NCBI RefSeq assembly: GCF_014656415.1 | Contig: NZ_BNCJ01000001.1 | Location: 329,399 to 393,398 of the forward strand | Origin: Seohaeicola zhoushanensis | GTDB taxonomy: Bacteria; Pseudomonadota; Alphaproteobacteria; Rhodobacterales; Rhodobacteraceae | Length of the DNA stretch: 64,000 bases | Direction: 5' to 3' | Part shown: positions 26,949 through 35,337 of the stretch, piece after piece | Layout of the letters: every line of letters starts with the position of its first letter | Numbering within the stretch: the stretch's first letter is position 1 | Program-made: the position numbers and the translations under genes | Notes under the pieces: model-generated | Told to the model about the DNA's origin: nothing | What the model saw: only the letters and a program-made list of their open reading frames with translations | The model's database searches: none

Positions 26949-27710
26949 ATGATCATCGACGGACAGGCCGCCATCGTTACCGGCGGCGCATCGGGGCTGG
27001 GCGGGGCAACCGCCGAGATGCTGGCGAAGGCCGGCGCCAAGGTCACGATCTTCGACATGAACGCCGACCTGGGCGCGGCCAAGGCCAAGGAGATCGGCGG
27101 CGCCTTCCAGAAGGTGAACGTCACCGACGAGAGCGCCGTCGAAGAGGCCATCGCCGCCGCCGAGGGGCTGCATGGCAAGGCCCGCATCCTGGTCAACTGC
27201 GCCGGCATCGGCCCGCCGGCCAAGGTGATCGGCCGCGACGGCTCGGCCCTGCCGCTGAAGGACTTCGCCACCGTCATCAACGTGAACCTGCTCGGCAGCT
27301 TCAACGTGCTCTCCAAGTTCGCCGCCGCCCTGCACAAGGAAGAACCGGTCGGCGAAGAGCGCGGCGTCATCATCAACACCGCCTCGGTCGCCGCCTTCGA
27401 CGGTCAGATCGGCCAGGCGGCCTATGCGGCCTCGAAGGGCGGCGTGGTGGGCATGACCCTGCCGATCGCCCGCGAATTCGCCCGCTGGGGCATCCGCGTG
27501 ATGACCATCGCGCCGGGCCTGTTCCTGACCCCGCTGCTCGCCTCGCTGCCGAAGGAGGCACAGGAGTCGCTCGGTGCACAAGTGCCCTTCCCGAGCCGCC
27601 TCGGCGATCCGTCGGAATATGCCAAGATGGTGGCCGCCATCATCGACAACCCGATGCTGAACGGCGAGGTCATCCGGCTTGACGGCGCGATCCGGATGGC
27701 GCCCAAATAA
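26949..27710 (+). CDS. Short-chain dehydrogenase, 3-hydroxyacyl-CoA dehydrogenase type 2-like
   Basis: 253 residues. Classical SDR: cofactor motif TGGASGLGGATAEML (12-26), NCAGIG, and the Ser-Tyr-Lys triad in NTASVAAFDGQIGQAAYAAS followed by Lys. The sequence has the pattern of HSD17B10-type 3-hydroxyacyl-CoA dehydrogenases (short inserted LHKEEPVGEERGVIINTAS). Likely acts in beta-oxidation of branched or short acyl-CoA. A cupin gene follows by 26 bases. Confidence 0.88.
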   Translation: MIIDGQAAIVTGGASGLGGATAEMLAKAGAKVTIFDMNADLGAAKAKEIGGAFQKVNVTDESAVEEAIAAAEGLHGKARILVNCAGIGPPAKVIGRDGSALPLKDFATVINVNLLGSFNVLSKFAAALHKEEPVGEERGVIINTASVAAFDGQIGQAAYAASKGGVVGMTLPIAREFARWGIRVMTIAPGLFLTPLLASLPKEAQESLGAQVPFPSRLGDPSEYAKMVAAIIDNPMLNGEVIRLDGAIRMAPK

Positions 27711-27736
27711 GGCGATAGCAAACGGGAGGGCTGCAG

Positions 27737-28141
27737 ATGGACTTCTTTGCCGCAGGATCGCGTCCGACGCTCAGGGCGAGTTCCGACTATTTCACCGGCA
27801 CGGTCTGGCAGGACCCGATCGTCGAAGCGCCCGCCCCCGCAAGGGTGCGGGCCCTGCGGGTCGCCTTCGATCCCGGCGCGCGCACGGCCTGGCACACCCA
27901 CCCGCTGGGACAGACGCTGCATGTACTCTCCGGCGCGGGCCTCTTCGGCCTGCGCAACGCGCCGCCGCGGGTGATCCGCGCCGGCGACACCATCTGGATC
28001 CCGCCAGGCGAAGAGCATTGGCACGGCGCCGGCCCGACCACGGGGATGGTGCATCTGGCGATCCAGGAAGCAGTCGACGGCAAGGCTGCCGACTGGCTCG
28101 AACAGGTCAGCGACGCAGATTACGCGCGCCCGCCCGCCTGA
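27737..28141 (+). CDS. Single-domain cupin protein
   Basis: 134 residues. Cupin motif 1 is GARTAWHTHPLGQTLHVLSG and motif 2 is GDTIWIPPGEEHWHGAGPT, giving a three-His metal site. Resembles the small cupins found with carboxymuconolactone decarboxylases; two genes upstream is one of those. No function assigned. Confidence 0.85.
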   Translation: MDFFAAGSRPTLRASSDYFTGTVWQDPIVEAPAPARVRALRVAFDPGARTAWHTHPLGQTLHVLSGAGLFGLRNAPPRVIRAGDTIWIPPGEEHWHGAGPTTGMVHLAIQEAVDGKAADWLEQVSDADYARPPA

Positions 28142-28213
28142 AGCTGGCCAGAGATCTCGCGGACAAGGGCGCCGCACCCCCAACTTCTCTTCTTCAAAAA
28201 TATCTCCGGGGGG

Positions 28214-28244
28214 CCGCCCGAAGGGCGGTGGGGGCAGCGCCCCC
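28214..28244. repeat. Double GC hairpin, probable dispersed intergenic element or terminator
   Basis: Two adjacent hairpins: CCGCCC, GAA loop, GGGCGG (28214-28228) and GGGGGC, AGC loop, GCCCCC (28230-28244), preceded by TTCTTCAAAAATATCTCC. The gap between the cupin stop (28141) and the convergent glycosyltransferase gene (28281) is 139 bases and holds little else. Motifs of this type recur in Rhodobacteraceae intergenic regions, from memory. No second copy seen in this window. Confidence 0.55.
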
Positions 28245-28280
28245 AAACTGACGCTGGCCACCAGGCGTGGAAGCGGGGCC

Positions 28281-29468
28281 TCAGCTCTCCGCCTGCGCCG
28301 CCTTGCGCGCGCGACGGGCGGCGCGCATGGCCTGGACGCGGCGGCGGACGTGGTGCGGTGCCTCGGTGAAGCGGCCCTTGCGGCCAAGCCCCTTGGCCCG
28401 GAACATCTCCTGGCGTTCCTCCTCGGTGGTTTCCGGCCAGTCGGTTGCACCGATGAATCCCGCTTCGGCCAGCGCGCGACCGATGGCAGGGTGATCGAGT
28501 TCCCCGAAGGACAGCCGGTTCGAGGCCTGCTTGCCACGGGCACTGATCCATTCGGTGCGCAGCGCGTTGATCTCCAGCGGCGGCGCGCCGCAGAAATGGG
28601 TCACGTTCGACACCAGCAGGTTGTTCGCCGTCGACTGCCGCCGCATCACGATGGCCAGCGGCTGATCGGCGCGGCCGACGATGGCGAAGAGATGCACCGC
28701 CGACCCATCCGCCGCGATGATCCGCTTCGCCGCCTTGTAGCGAGCGATCTGCACCGAAATACTGTGTTGCTGGGGGTGGAAGGTCACGTAGCCCTCGGCG
28801 GCCAACAGCTCTTCCAGCCGCTCTTCGCCCAGCAGCCCGCCCTTGCGCAGGCCCAGCGCAGAACGCGAGATGTAGAGCCGCTCCGGCCCCTCCGGCGCGA
28901 TGGACGTGGCAAAGCGGCGGTGGATAGCATCGCGGTAGCTCTGCGTCCCCGCGGTGATGCGGCCGAGGCCAAAGCCCTGGCCGGGTACCACCAGTTCCTC
29001 GACCCGCAGCGGTTCGGCGGCGATGCGGATCGGCAGGTCGCGCGCCATCAATCCGATGAACTCTTGATGATACTTGCGCACCGTCTCGCCGACCTTGGCG
29101 CGGCGCGGCATGAAGAGGATGCCGTCGAAATGCCCGGTGTCACGGTCGAGCGCCCAGAGCCTCGCGGTGCTTTCCACCAGGAAATGCCCGAAATGCGACC
29201 ACAGGACACCACCCCAGAGCCAGCGGCCCGGCAGCCGATCCGTGACCTCGCCCGGCATGGCGGGGGCAGAGTTCAGCGGGCGGTACTTTCGCCAGAGCAC
29301 GCCATGGGCGCAATAGCTGCCATCGGCCGCCAGAACCCCGGCCGGCTGGACGAAACCCGGCGCATCGGGGGGTACCACCACCGCCTCGCGCAGGGTGACG
29401 ATCTCTTCCGACCAGCCGCCCTCGGGCAGGGGTTGGCCCTCCGGACCAGGGGAGTCGGCGCGCGCCAA
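28281..29468 (-). CDS. Glycosyltransferase family 61-like protein (DUF563)
   Basis: 395 residues. Recognised by WGGVLWSHFGHFLVESTARL and the later RLYISRSALGLRKGG and PQQHSISVQIARYKAAKRII-type blocks of the GT61/DUF563 family, which transfer pentoses or related sugars in surface polysaccharide synthesis. The C-terminus is Arg/Ala-rich. The start is taken as TTG at 29468, four bases after the regA stop; a start inside regA is possible. The gene probably shares the senC-regA messenger. Confidence 0.75.
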   Translation of the reverse strand: MARADSPGPEGQPLPEGGWSEEIVTLREAVVVPPDAPGFVQPAGVLAADGSYCAHGVLWRKYRPLNSAPAMPGEVTDRLPGRWLWGGVLWSHFGHFLVESTARLWALDRDTGHFDGILFMPRRAKVGETVRKYHQEFIGLMARDLPIRIAAEPLRVEELVVPGQGFGLGRITAGTQSYRDAIHRRFATSIAPEGPERLYISRSALGLRKGGLLGEERLEELLAAEGYVTFHPQQHSISVQIARYKAAKRIIAADGSAVHLFAIVGRADQPLAIVMRRQSTANNLLVSNVTHFCGAPPLEINALRTEWISARGKQASNRLSFGELDHPAIGRALAEAGFIGATDWPETTEEERQEMFRAKGLGRKGRFTEAPHHVRRRVQAMRAARRARKAAQAES

Positions 29469-29471
29469 GGC

Positions 29472-30026
29472 CTAGCGCGGGCTGCGCTTGGCGAGGATGC
29501 GTTGCAGCGTGCGGCGGTGCATGTTCAGCCGCCGCGCCGTCTCGCTCACGTTGCGGTCGCAAAGCTCGTAGACCCGCTGGATATGCTCCCAGCGGACCCG
29601 GTCGGCGCTCATCGGGTTCTCGGGCGGGGGCGGCAGGGCATCGGTGCGGGCCAGCAGGGCGTTGGTGATGTCGGTCGCATCCGCGGGCTTGGACAGGTAG
29701 TCGGTCGCGCCGACCTTGACCGCCGCCACCGCCGTGGCGATGGCGCCATAGCCGGTCAGCACCACGATACGGCAGTCGGGCCGCTTCTCGCGCAGCACCT
29801 CGACCACGTCGAGACCGTTGCCGTCCTCGAGCCGCAAGTCGACCACCGCATAGGCCGGCGGGCGGGCCGTGGCGACCGCGCGCCCGGCGGCGACCGAACC
29901 GGCCATCTCGATCTCGAAACCACGCTTTTCCATGGCCTTGGCGAGACGGCGCAGGAAGGGCTCGTCATCGTCTACCAACAAGAGCGACTTGTCTGGCCCC
30001 AAGTCGGCCTGTGACCCGTCCGCCAT
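29472..30026 (-). CDS. regA: Response regulator RegA/PrrA/ActR
   Basis: 184 residues from the ATG at 30026, with AGGAGGAACGGG before it. Receiver domain with acidic pocket LLVDDDEPFLRRLAKAMEKR, phospho-acceptor Asp63 in YAVVDLRLEDGNGLDVVEVL, and Lys in LSKPADA. The C-terminal Fis-type helix-turn-helix is the near-invariant NVSETARRLNMHRRTLQRI. RegA is the global redox regulator of photosynthesis, carbon and nitrogen fixation and respiration in this family. Follows senC on the same strand, divergent from regB. Confidence 0.97.
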   Translation of the reverse strand: MADGSQADLGPDKSLLLVDDDEPFLRRLAKAMEKRGFEIEMAGSVAAGRAVATARPPAYAVVDLRLEDGNGLDVVEVLREKRPDCRIVVLTGYGAIATAVAAVKVGATDYLSKPADATDITNALLARTDALPPPPENPMSADRVRWEHIQRVYELCDRNVSETARRLNMHRRTLQRILAKRSPR

Positions 30027-30098
30027 TCCCGTTCCTCCTGTCCCGAGTTGTGTCAAGTATGGCCAGCGGCGCCTGAAAGGTCAAACGCCGTTGCACCT

Positions 30099-30719
30099 TC
30101 AGCTTTTGTCGAGGAAGCAGGCAGCGCGCTTGGCCACGGCCTCGGCGCTTTCCTCGTGGCGGAAGTAGTCGACGAACCCGTAGCCCGGCAGCACGAGATA
30201 GCTGAAGGTCGAGTGGTCGACGGCATAGAACTCACCCTGTTCGGGATGCGCCTTGTAATAGGTGCGGTAGGCCTGGCTGGCGGCCTTGACCTGCTCGGGC
30301 GAACCGGTGAGGCCGATCGCCTTGTCATGGATGTTGGCGGCAAAATCGCCGACCACCTCGGGCGTGTCGCGCTCCGGATCGATCGAGATGAAGACCGGGG
30401 TCACCGACTTGCCCTGTTCGGCAAGCAGGTCGACCGCATCGGCGTTGCGCGACATGTCGAGCGGGCAGACATCCGGGCAGAAGGTATAGCCGAAGTAGAT
30501 CAGCGAAGGCTCGGTGATGACCTGCTTGTCGGTCACCGTCTCGCCCTTGGCATTGAGCAGCTCGAAGGGCCCGCCGATCTGGCCGGCACCGCCGGCGATC
30601 TGGCTGGTGCGGCACTGGGCATAGCGGTCATCGTCGGACTTGAACACCGTGAGCAGCCAAAGCACGACTACGAGCACGGTCAGGGCTCCCGAGGCGAGGT
30701 AGACATAGAGCGGGCGCAT
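30099..30719 (-). CDS. senC: SenC/PrrC, Sco-type copper-binding membrane protein
   Basis: 206 residues from the ATG at 30719. One N-terminal membrane anchor (about 4-26), thioredoxin fold in the periplasm. Copper ligands are Cys81 and Cys85 in TFCPDVCPLDMSRN and His169 in AVDHSTFSYLV. It assists Cu(A)/Cu(B) insertion into cytochrome oxidase and in Rhodobacter links oxidase activity to RegB/RegA. 72 bases before regA. Confidence 0.96.
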   Translation of the reverse strand: MRPLYVYLASGALTVLVVVLWLLTVFKSDDDRYAQCRTSQIAGGAGQIGGPFELLNAKGETVTDKQVITEPSLIYFGYTFCPDVCPLDMSRNADAVDLLAEQGKSVTPVFISIDPERDTPEVVGDFAANIHDKAIGLTGSPEQVKAASQAYRTYYKAHPEQGEFYAVDHSTFSYLVLPGYGFVDYFRHEESAEAVAKRAACFLDKS

Positions 30720-30756
30720 CGGCCAGTCCCCCTGTTCTTCTATGCGGTTGATCGGA

Positions 30757-30768
30757 TCTGCGCGCAGA
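30757..30768. promoter_or_regulatory. Perfect palindrome in the senC/regB divergent promoter region
   Basis: TCTGCGCGCAGA, a 12-base perfect palindrome midway in the 91-base gap between the senC and regB starts. The position suits a shared operator, possibly for autoregulation; no known consensus was matched with confidence. Confidence 0.4.
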
Positions 30769-30810
30769 CCTATCAAGAGTTTCATCAGGCGCAAGGCGCG
30801 AAAGGTCACA

Positions 30811-32205
30811 ATGTTGTCGTCTGGCACCTTCAACCCCTACGGGCAGGAACGCAGCACCTGGATCCGTCTGCGCACGCTTATCCTGCTGCGCTGGGTGGCC
30901 ATCGCCGGGCAGCTCGCGGCGCTTGCGGTGGCGCAGGTGGTTTACGGGCTTCGGCTGGAGGTGGGGCTGTGCTATCTCGCGGTTGGCGCCTCGGTGATCG
31001 GCAATCTCATCGCGATCTTCGTGTTTCCGCAGAACAAGCGGCTGACGGAATCCGAGAACCTGCTCATGGTGATGTTCGACCTGCTGCAGCTGGGTTTCCT
31101 GCTGTATCTGACCGGCGGGCTACACAATCCCTTTGCCATGCTGCTGCTGGCGCCGGTGACGATCTCTGCCAACGTGCTGGGGCTGCGTTCGACCCTGCTG
31201 GTGGGCGGGGCGGCGATCCTGCTGGTGACGGTGCTGGCGAGCAACCATATGCCGCTGATGCTGGAAGACGGCACGATCCTCAAGCTGCCGCAGCTCTTCG
31301 TCTTCGGGAACTGGGTGGCGATTACCATCGCCGTGCTGTTCATGGGAGCCTATTCGCGGCGCGTGAGCTCGGAAATCCAGTCGATGACCGAGGCGCTGGC
31401 GGCGACACAGATGGCACTGGCGCGCGAGCAGAAGCTGACCGACCTCGGTGGCGTGGTGGCGGCGGCAGCGCACGAGCTGGGCACGCCGCTGGCGACGATC
31501 AAGTTGACCAGCGCCGAGCTTTACGAAGAGCTGGAGGACCGGCCCGAACTCCAGGAGGACGCTGCGCTGATCAGGCAGCAGGCCGACCGCTGCCGCGACA
31601 TCCTGCGCGACATGGGGCGCGCCGGAAAGGACGACCTGCACCTGCGCCAGGCGCCGCTGAGCGCGGTTCTGGCCGAGGCCGCCGAGCCGCACCTGGGGCG
31701 CGGCAAGGCGATCCATTTCGCCGAGATGCCGGACAGGGAGGCGTCGGCGGTGCCTTCGATCCTGCGCAAGCCCGAGGTGATCCACGGGCTGCGCAACCTG
31801 GTGCAGAACGCGGTGGACTTCGCGCGGGCCAATGTCTGGATCGAGTCGGCATGGACAGACGAGCGGATCTCGGTGCGGATCCTCGATGACGGGCGCGGCT
31901 TTCCGCCGCATCTGATCGGACGGATCGGCGATCCCTTCGTGCGTCGCCGCCGCAGCGAGAGCGACCGGCGCTCGCGGCCAGAATACGAAGGCATGGGACT
32001 CGGCCTGTTCATCGCCAAGACGCTGCTGGAGCGCACCGGGGCAGAACTAAGCTTTGCCAACGGACCCGACCGAACCGAGCTTGACACCGACGCCGGCCCC
32101 CGGATCGGTGCGGTGGTCGAGGTCTCATGGCCGCGCGCCAAGATCGATGCCCAGCACAAGGACAACGCCGTGCCGCTGGGGGCAAACCAGCCGATCCGAA
32201 TCTGA
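30811..32205 (+). CDS. regB: Redox sensor histidine kinase RegB/PrrB/ActS
   Basis: 464 residues from the ATG at 30811. Six predicted membrane helices in the first 175 residues. The quinone-binding heptad region GGLHNPFA lies at 102-109. H-box His221 is in AAAHELGTPLATIKLTSAEL; the redox-active cysteine is Cys261 in ADRCRDILRDMGRAGKDDL, matching Cys265 of Rhodobacter capsulatus RegB by the same offset as the His. N, G1 and G2 boxes follow (LRNLVQNAVDFA, LDDGRGF, GMGLGLFIAKTLLERTGA). Divergent from senC-regA as in other Rhodobacteraceae. Confidence 0.97.
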   Translation: MLSSGTFNPYGQERSTWIRLRTLILLRWVAIAGQLAALAVAQVVYGLRLEVGLCYLAVGASVIGNLIAIFVFPQNKRLTESENLLMVMFDLLQLGFLLYLTGGLHNPFAMLLLAPVTISANVLGLRSTLLVGGAAILLVTVLASNHMPLMLEDGTILKLPQLFVFGNWVAITIAVLFMGAYSRRVSSEIQSMTEALAATQMALAREQKLTDLGGVVAAAAHELGTPLATIKLTSAELYEELEDRPELQEDAALIRQQADRCRDILRDMGRAGKDDLHLRQAPLSAVLAEAAEPHLGRGKAIHFAEMPDREASAVPSILRKPEVIHGLRNLVQNAVDFARANVWIESAWTDERISVRILDDGRGFPPHLIGRIGDPFVRRRRSESDRRSRPEYEGMGLGLFIAKTLLERTGAELSFANGPDRTELDTDAGPRIGAVVEVSWPRAKIDAQHKDNAVPLGANQPIRI

Positions 32206-32222
32206 CCGGCCCCTCGCGGACG

Positions 32223-32238
32223 TTAAGCCTGCATTAAC
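32223..32238 (+). promoter_or_regulatory. Full CtrA-type box upstream of the PAS gene
   Basis: TTAA, seven bases, TTAAC: an exact match to the CtrA consensus TTAA-N7-TTAAC, 52 bases before the ATG at 32290. CtrA is the alphaproteobacterial cell-cycle and motility response regulator. A chance full match in 64 kb of GC-rich DNA is unlikely. Confidence 0.65.
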
Positions 32239-32289
32239 CAATGTCCGAAAATATGCCGGCATGATCCGGCAACGAGGGATATTCGGGTG

Positions 32290-33825
32290 ATGATGGCAGC
32301 GCAGTTGCAGGACTGGGTCCTGATCGGGGGGGCAAGCCTGCTGGCGGCGTTGATCGCGGTCTGTGTTCTCATGCCCGGACTTGCGCGGCGCAACCGAGGG
32401 CCTGGCCCGCTGGGAGATACCGCAGTCTGGCTGTTCGACGGCAACGACCTGCTCGACCTGTCCGACCGTGCGCGGATCCTGTTCGACGGCGATGCCCAGC
32501 GCCCCGACTGGGCCAGCCTCTGCAACTGGCTGCGGCGGCAGTTTCCCGGTGTTCCCAGTGAACAGACCCTGATCCGCAACGCCATGCGGATCAGCGTGCC
32601 CTCGGTCGGACCGGACGATGACACCGAACTGATCTGCGAATGGCTGAACGGCATCATCCGGGTCGAACTCAGCGAAGGCGGTGCAGCGCCGGGCGGCAAT
32701 GGGTTACTGCTCGCCCAGCGGCAGGAACTGGCGACCCTGCGCGGTGCGGTGGAGCATTCTCCCTTTCCGATCTGGCAGGTGACCGAGGAAGGGCAGGTGC
32801 GCTGGACAAACCCGGCCTATGCCCGTCTCGACCGGCAAAAGGGGCCGGATCAGAGCCGCCCGCTGTTTCCCCTGCTCGTCGCGGCCGGGTCGGGCAAGCG
32901 GCGGCTGCCGGTGGTGACGCCCGAGGATGGCGCCAAGCGCTGGTTCGACGTGTCGGTGGTGACCGAGGGCGCAGGCGCGCTGTGCTATGCCATCGACGCC
33001 GACGCCATGGTCGAAGCCGAGGACGCCCAGCGCCAGTTCGTGCAGACGCTGGCGAAGACCTTCGCGCAGCTGTCGATCGGTCTGGCGATCTTCGATAGAA
33101 ACCGGCAGCTTGCCCTCTTCAACCCGGCCCTTGTCGACCTGACCGGGCTTTCGCCCGAGTTCCTGACCCTGCGGCCCAACATGCTGTCGTTCTTCGACCA
33201 CCTGCGTGACCGCAAGATGATGCCCGAGCCGAAGAACTACAGCAGCTGGCGGCACCGGATGGCCGACCTCGTCGCCGCCGCCTCGGACGGGCGCTACCAC
33301 GAGACCTGGTCGCTGCCCTCGGGTTCTGTCTACTCGGTGAGCGGGCGACCGCATCCCGACGGGGCAATTGCCTTTCTCTTCGAGGATATCACCGCCGAGA
33401 TCACGCTGACCCGGCGCTTCAGGTCCGACCTGGAAATGGGCCAGTGCATTCTCGACAGGCTGGACCATGCCATTGCCGTCTTTGCCGCCGACGGCAGCCT
33501 GACCGTCACCAACGCTGCCTATCGCGAGCTCTGGTCGGTGGACCCCGATAACAGCTTTGCGCAGATCTCGGTGATCGAGGCGACACGGACCTGGCAGAAG
33601 CAGTGCAAGGCCAGCCCGCTCTGGGGCGAGATCCGCGATTTTGTCGGCCTTCGCGAGAACCGCACGGACTGGTGGGCAGATGTCCAGTTGACCAGCGGCG
33701 AACCGGTCTCCTGCCGGATCATTCCGCTGCAGAAGGGCGCGACGATGGTGTCGTTCCAGCGGCTGGCGCGGGCCTCGACACCGCTGCGCAACGACCGGGC
33801 CACCGCCGCGGGCGCACACGGCTGA
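32290..33825 (+). CDS. Membrane-anchored PAS-domain protein without kinase domain
   Basis: 511 residues from the ATG at 32290; GTG at 32287 and ATG at 32293 are alternatives. One membrane helix (about 7-29), then three PAS-like regions: about 150-240 (AVEHSPFPIWQVTEEGQVRWTN), 255-370 (QLSIGLAIFDRNRQLALFNP, ending VSGRPHPDGAIAFLFEDIT) and 385-495 (LDRLDHAIAVFAADGSLTVT). No histidine, N or G boxes follow, so it is a sensor without the transmitter half, of a type common in Alphaproteobacteria. tsaE follows by 41 bases. Confidence 0.8.
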   Translation: MMAAQLQDWVLIGGASLLAALIAVCVLMPGLARRNRGPGPLGDTAVWLFDGNDLLDLSDRARILFDGDAQRPDWASLCNWLRRQFPGVPSEQTLIRNAMRISVPSVGPDDDTELICEWLNGIIRVELSEGGAAPGGNGLLLAQRQELATLRGAVEHSPFPIWQVTEEGQVRWTNPAYARLDRQKGPDQSRPLFPLLVAAGSGKRRLPVVTPEDGAKRWFDVSVVTEGAGALCYAIDADAMVEAEDAQRQFVQTLAKTFAQLSIGLAIFDRNRQLALFNPALVDLTGLSPEFLTLRPNMLSFFDHLRDRKMMPEPKNYSSWRHRMADLVAAASDGRYHETWSLPSGSVYSVSGRPHPDGAIAFLFEDITAEITLTRRFRSDLEMGQCILDRLDHAIAVFAADGSLTVTNAAYRELWSVDPDNSFAQISVIEATRTWQKQCKASPLWGEIRDFVGLRENRTDWWADVQLTSGEPVSCRIIPLQKGATMVSFQRLARASTPLRNDRATAAGAHG

Positions 33826-33866
33826 TCCCGCTTGCGGCGGGTTCGGGGCGAGGCCATTGTAGCCGG

Positions 33867-34346
33867 ATGGTCGATGCCCCGCTTACCCTTGCACTTCCCT
33901 CGCCCGAGGCCACCGGGCGCCTTGCCGAACGGCTCGGCGTGCGCCTGCATCCGGGCGATACGCTGCTGTTCGAGGGGCCGATCGGCGCCGGCAAGACGCA
34001 TTTCTGCCGCCACCTGATCCGTGCCTTGCTGGAGCATGACGAGGACATCCCCTCGCCAACCTTCACGCTGGTGCAGAGCTATGACAGCCCGGCGGGCGAG
34101 ATCTGGCACGCCGACCTTTACCGGCTGGGAGACGTGAGCGAGCTGGTCGAGCTGGGTTTGGACGAGGCTTTCGAGACCGCGATCTGCCTGGTGGAATGGC
34201 CCGACCGGCTGGGCGTGATGACGCCGCTCTCGGCGTTGACGATCAGCCTTGCGCCCGACGCGATGCTGGAGGACACCCGGCGCATCACCTTCACCTGGAG
34301 CGATCCGAAATGGGCCGCACGACTGGAATTCCTGCAAGATGACTGA
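33867..34346 (+). CDS. tsaE: tRNA threonylcarbamoyladenosine biosynthesis ATPase TsaE
   Basis: 159 residues from the ATG at 33867. Component of the t6A37-forming complex with TsaB and TsaD. Walker A EGPIGAGKTHFCRHLIR (about 36-52), the conserved SPTFTLVQSY and the HADLYRLG and LVEWPDRLG blocks are intact. Overlaps the start of the following kinase gene by eight bases. Confidence 0.96.
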   Translation: MVDAPLTLALPSPEATGRLAERLGVRLHPGDTLLFEGPIGAGKTHFCRHLIRALLEHDEDIPSPTFTLVQSYDSPAGEIWHADLYRLGDVSELVELGLDEAFETAICLVEWPDRLGVMTPLSALTISLAPDAMLEDTRRITFTWSDPKWAARLEFLQDD

Positions 34347-35337
34347 CCGAAAGACCCTGGCCGACGCCTTCCTTTCCACCACCGTCATGGCCGGGGCCAA
34401 CCGGGGACCGCTGGCCGGCGATGCATCGAACCGCCGCTACGAACGGTTGCGCGATGGCACGGGGCGAACAGCGGTATTGATGGACGCGCCGCCGGAGAAG
34501 GGCGAGGACGTGCGCCCCTTCGTGCGCATCGCGCGGCACCTGCACGGGCTGGGGTTGAGCGCACCGGAGATTCTGGCCGAGGATCCCACCAACGGCTTCC
34601 TGCTGATCGAGGACCTTGGCGACGACCTCTACTCGCGGGTGATCCCGCGCGATCCGTCGGTCGAGGCGGAGCTTTACCGCGCCGCGACCGAGGTTCTGGT
34701 AGTACTGGCCGATGCACCGATGCCCGCGCTTGCGCCCTATGGGCCCGAGCGGATGACCGAGATGGCCTGCCTGGCCTTCAGCAAGTATCGCGACCCGGTG
34801 GTGGGGCAGGACGCGACGGCGCAGTCGGAATTCGCGGCGCGGTTCCGCGAGATCATGGAGCGGACGACGGGCGGCAAGCCCGTGCTGGCGCAGCGCGATT
34901 ACCACGCCGACAACCTGCTATGGCTGCCCGAACGGGAGGGCGCGGCGCGGGTCGGGCTGCTCGACTTCCAGGACGCGATGGCGGGGCATCCGGCCTATGA
35001 CCTTGTCTCGCTTTTGCAGGACGTGCGGCGCGATGTTTCGCCGGAGGTCGAGGCCGAGATGCTGGCGCATTACATCGCCCGCACCGGAGCGGACGAAACC
35101 GCCTTCCGCACCGCCTACATGGTGCTGGGTGCCCAGCGCAATCTGAGGATCCTGGGCGTGTTCGGGCGGCTGGGGCTCGATTACGGCAAACCGCATTACG
35201 TCGACATGATCCCCAAGGTCTGGGCCCATGTGATGCGCGACCTCGACCATTCGGCGCTGGAGCCGGTCGCCGATCTGCTGCGGGCCAGCCTGCCCGCGCC
35301 GACGCCCGAGGTGCTGGCAAAGTTGAAGCGCGCATGA
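34339..35337 (+). CDS. amgK: N-acetylmuramate/N-acetylglucosamine 1-kinase AmgK
   Basis: 332 residues from the ATG at 34339. Aminoglycoside-phosphotransferase fold: GDASNRRYER at the start, catalytic loop AQRDYHADNLLWLP and metal site GLLDFQDAMAGHPAYDLVSL. In this pair the kinase makes MurNAc 1-phosphate from recycled peptidoglycan, bypassing de novo UDP-MurNAc synthesis. Identity relies on the coupled murU-like gene next door. Confidence 0.9.
   Translation: MTDRKTLADAFLSTTVMAGANRGPLAGDASNRRYERLRDGTGRTAVLMDAPPEKGEDVRPFVRIARHLHGLGLSAPEILAEDPTNGFLLIEDLGDDLYSRVIPRDPSVEAELYRAATEVLVVLADAPMPALAPYGPERMTEMACLAFSKYRDPVVGQDATAQSEFAARFREIMERTTGGKPVLAQRDYHADNLLWLPEREGAARVGLLDFQDAMAGHPAYDLVSLLQDVRRDVSPEVEAEMLAHYIARTGADETAFRTAYMVLGAQRNLRILGVFGRLGLDYGKPHYVDMIPKVWAHVMRDLDHSALEPVADLLRASLPAPTPEVLAKLKRA

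Noticed and set aside
28350..30014. Plus-strand 554-codon frame opposite the glycosyltransferase and regA
   Set aside because: Spans two recognised minus-strand genes and has no motif of its own.
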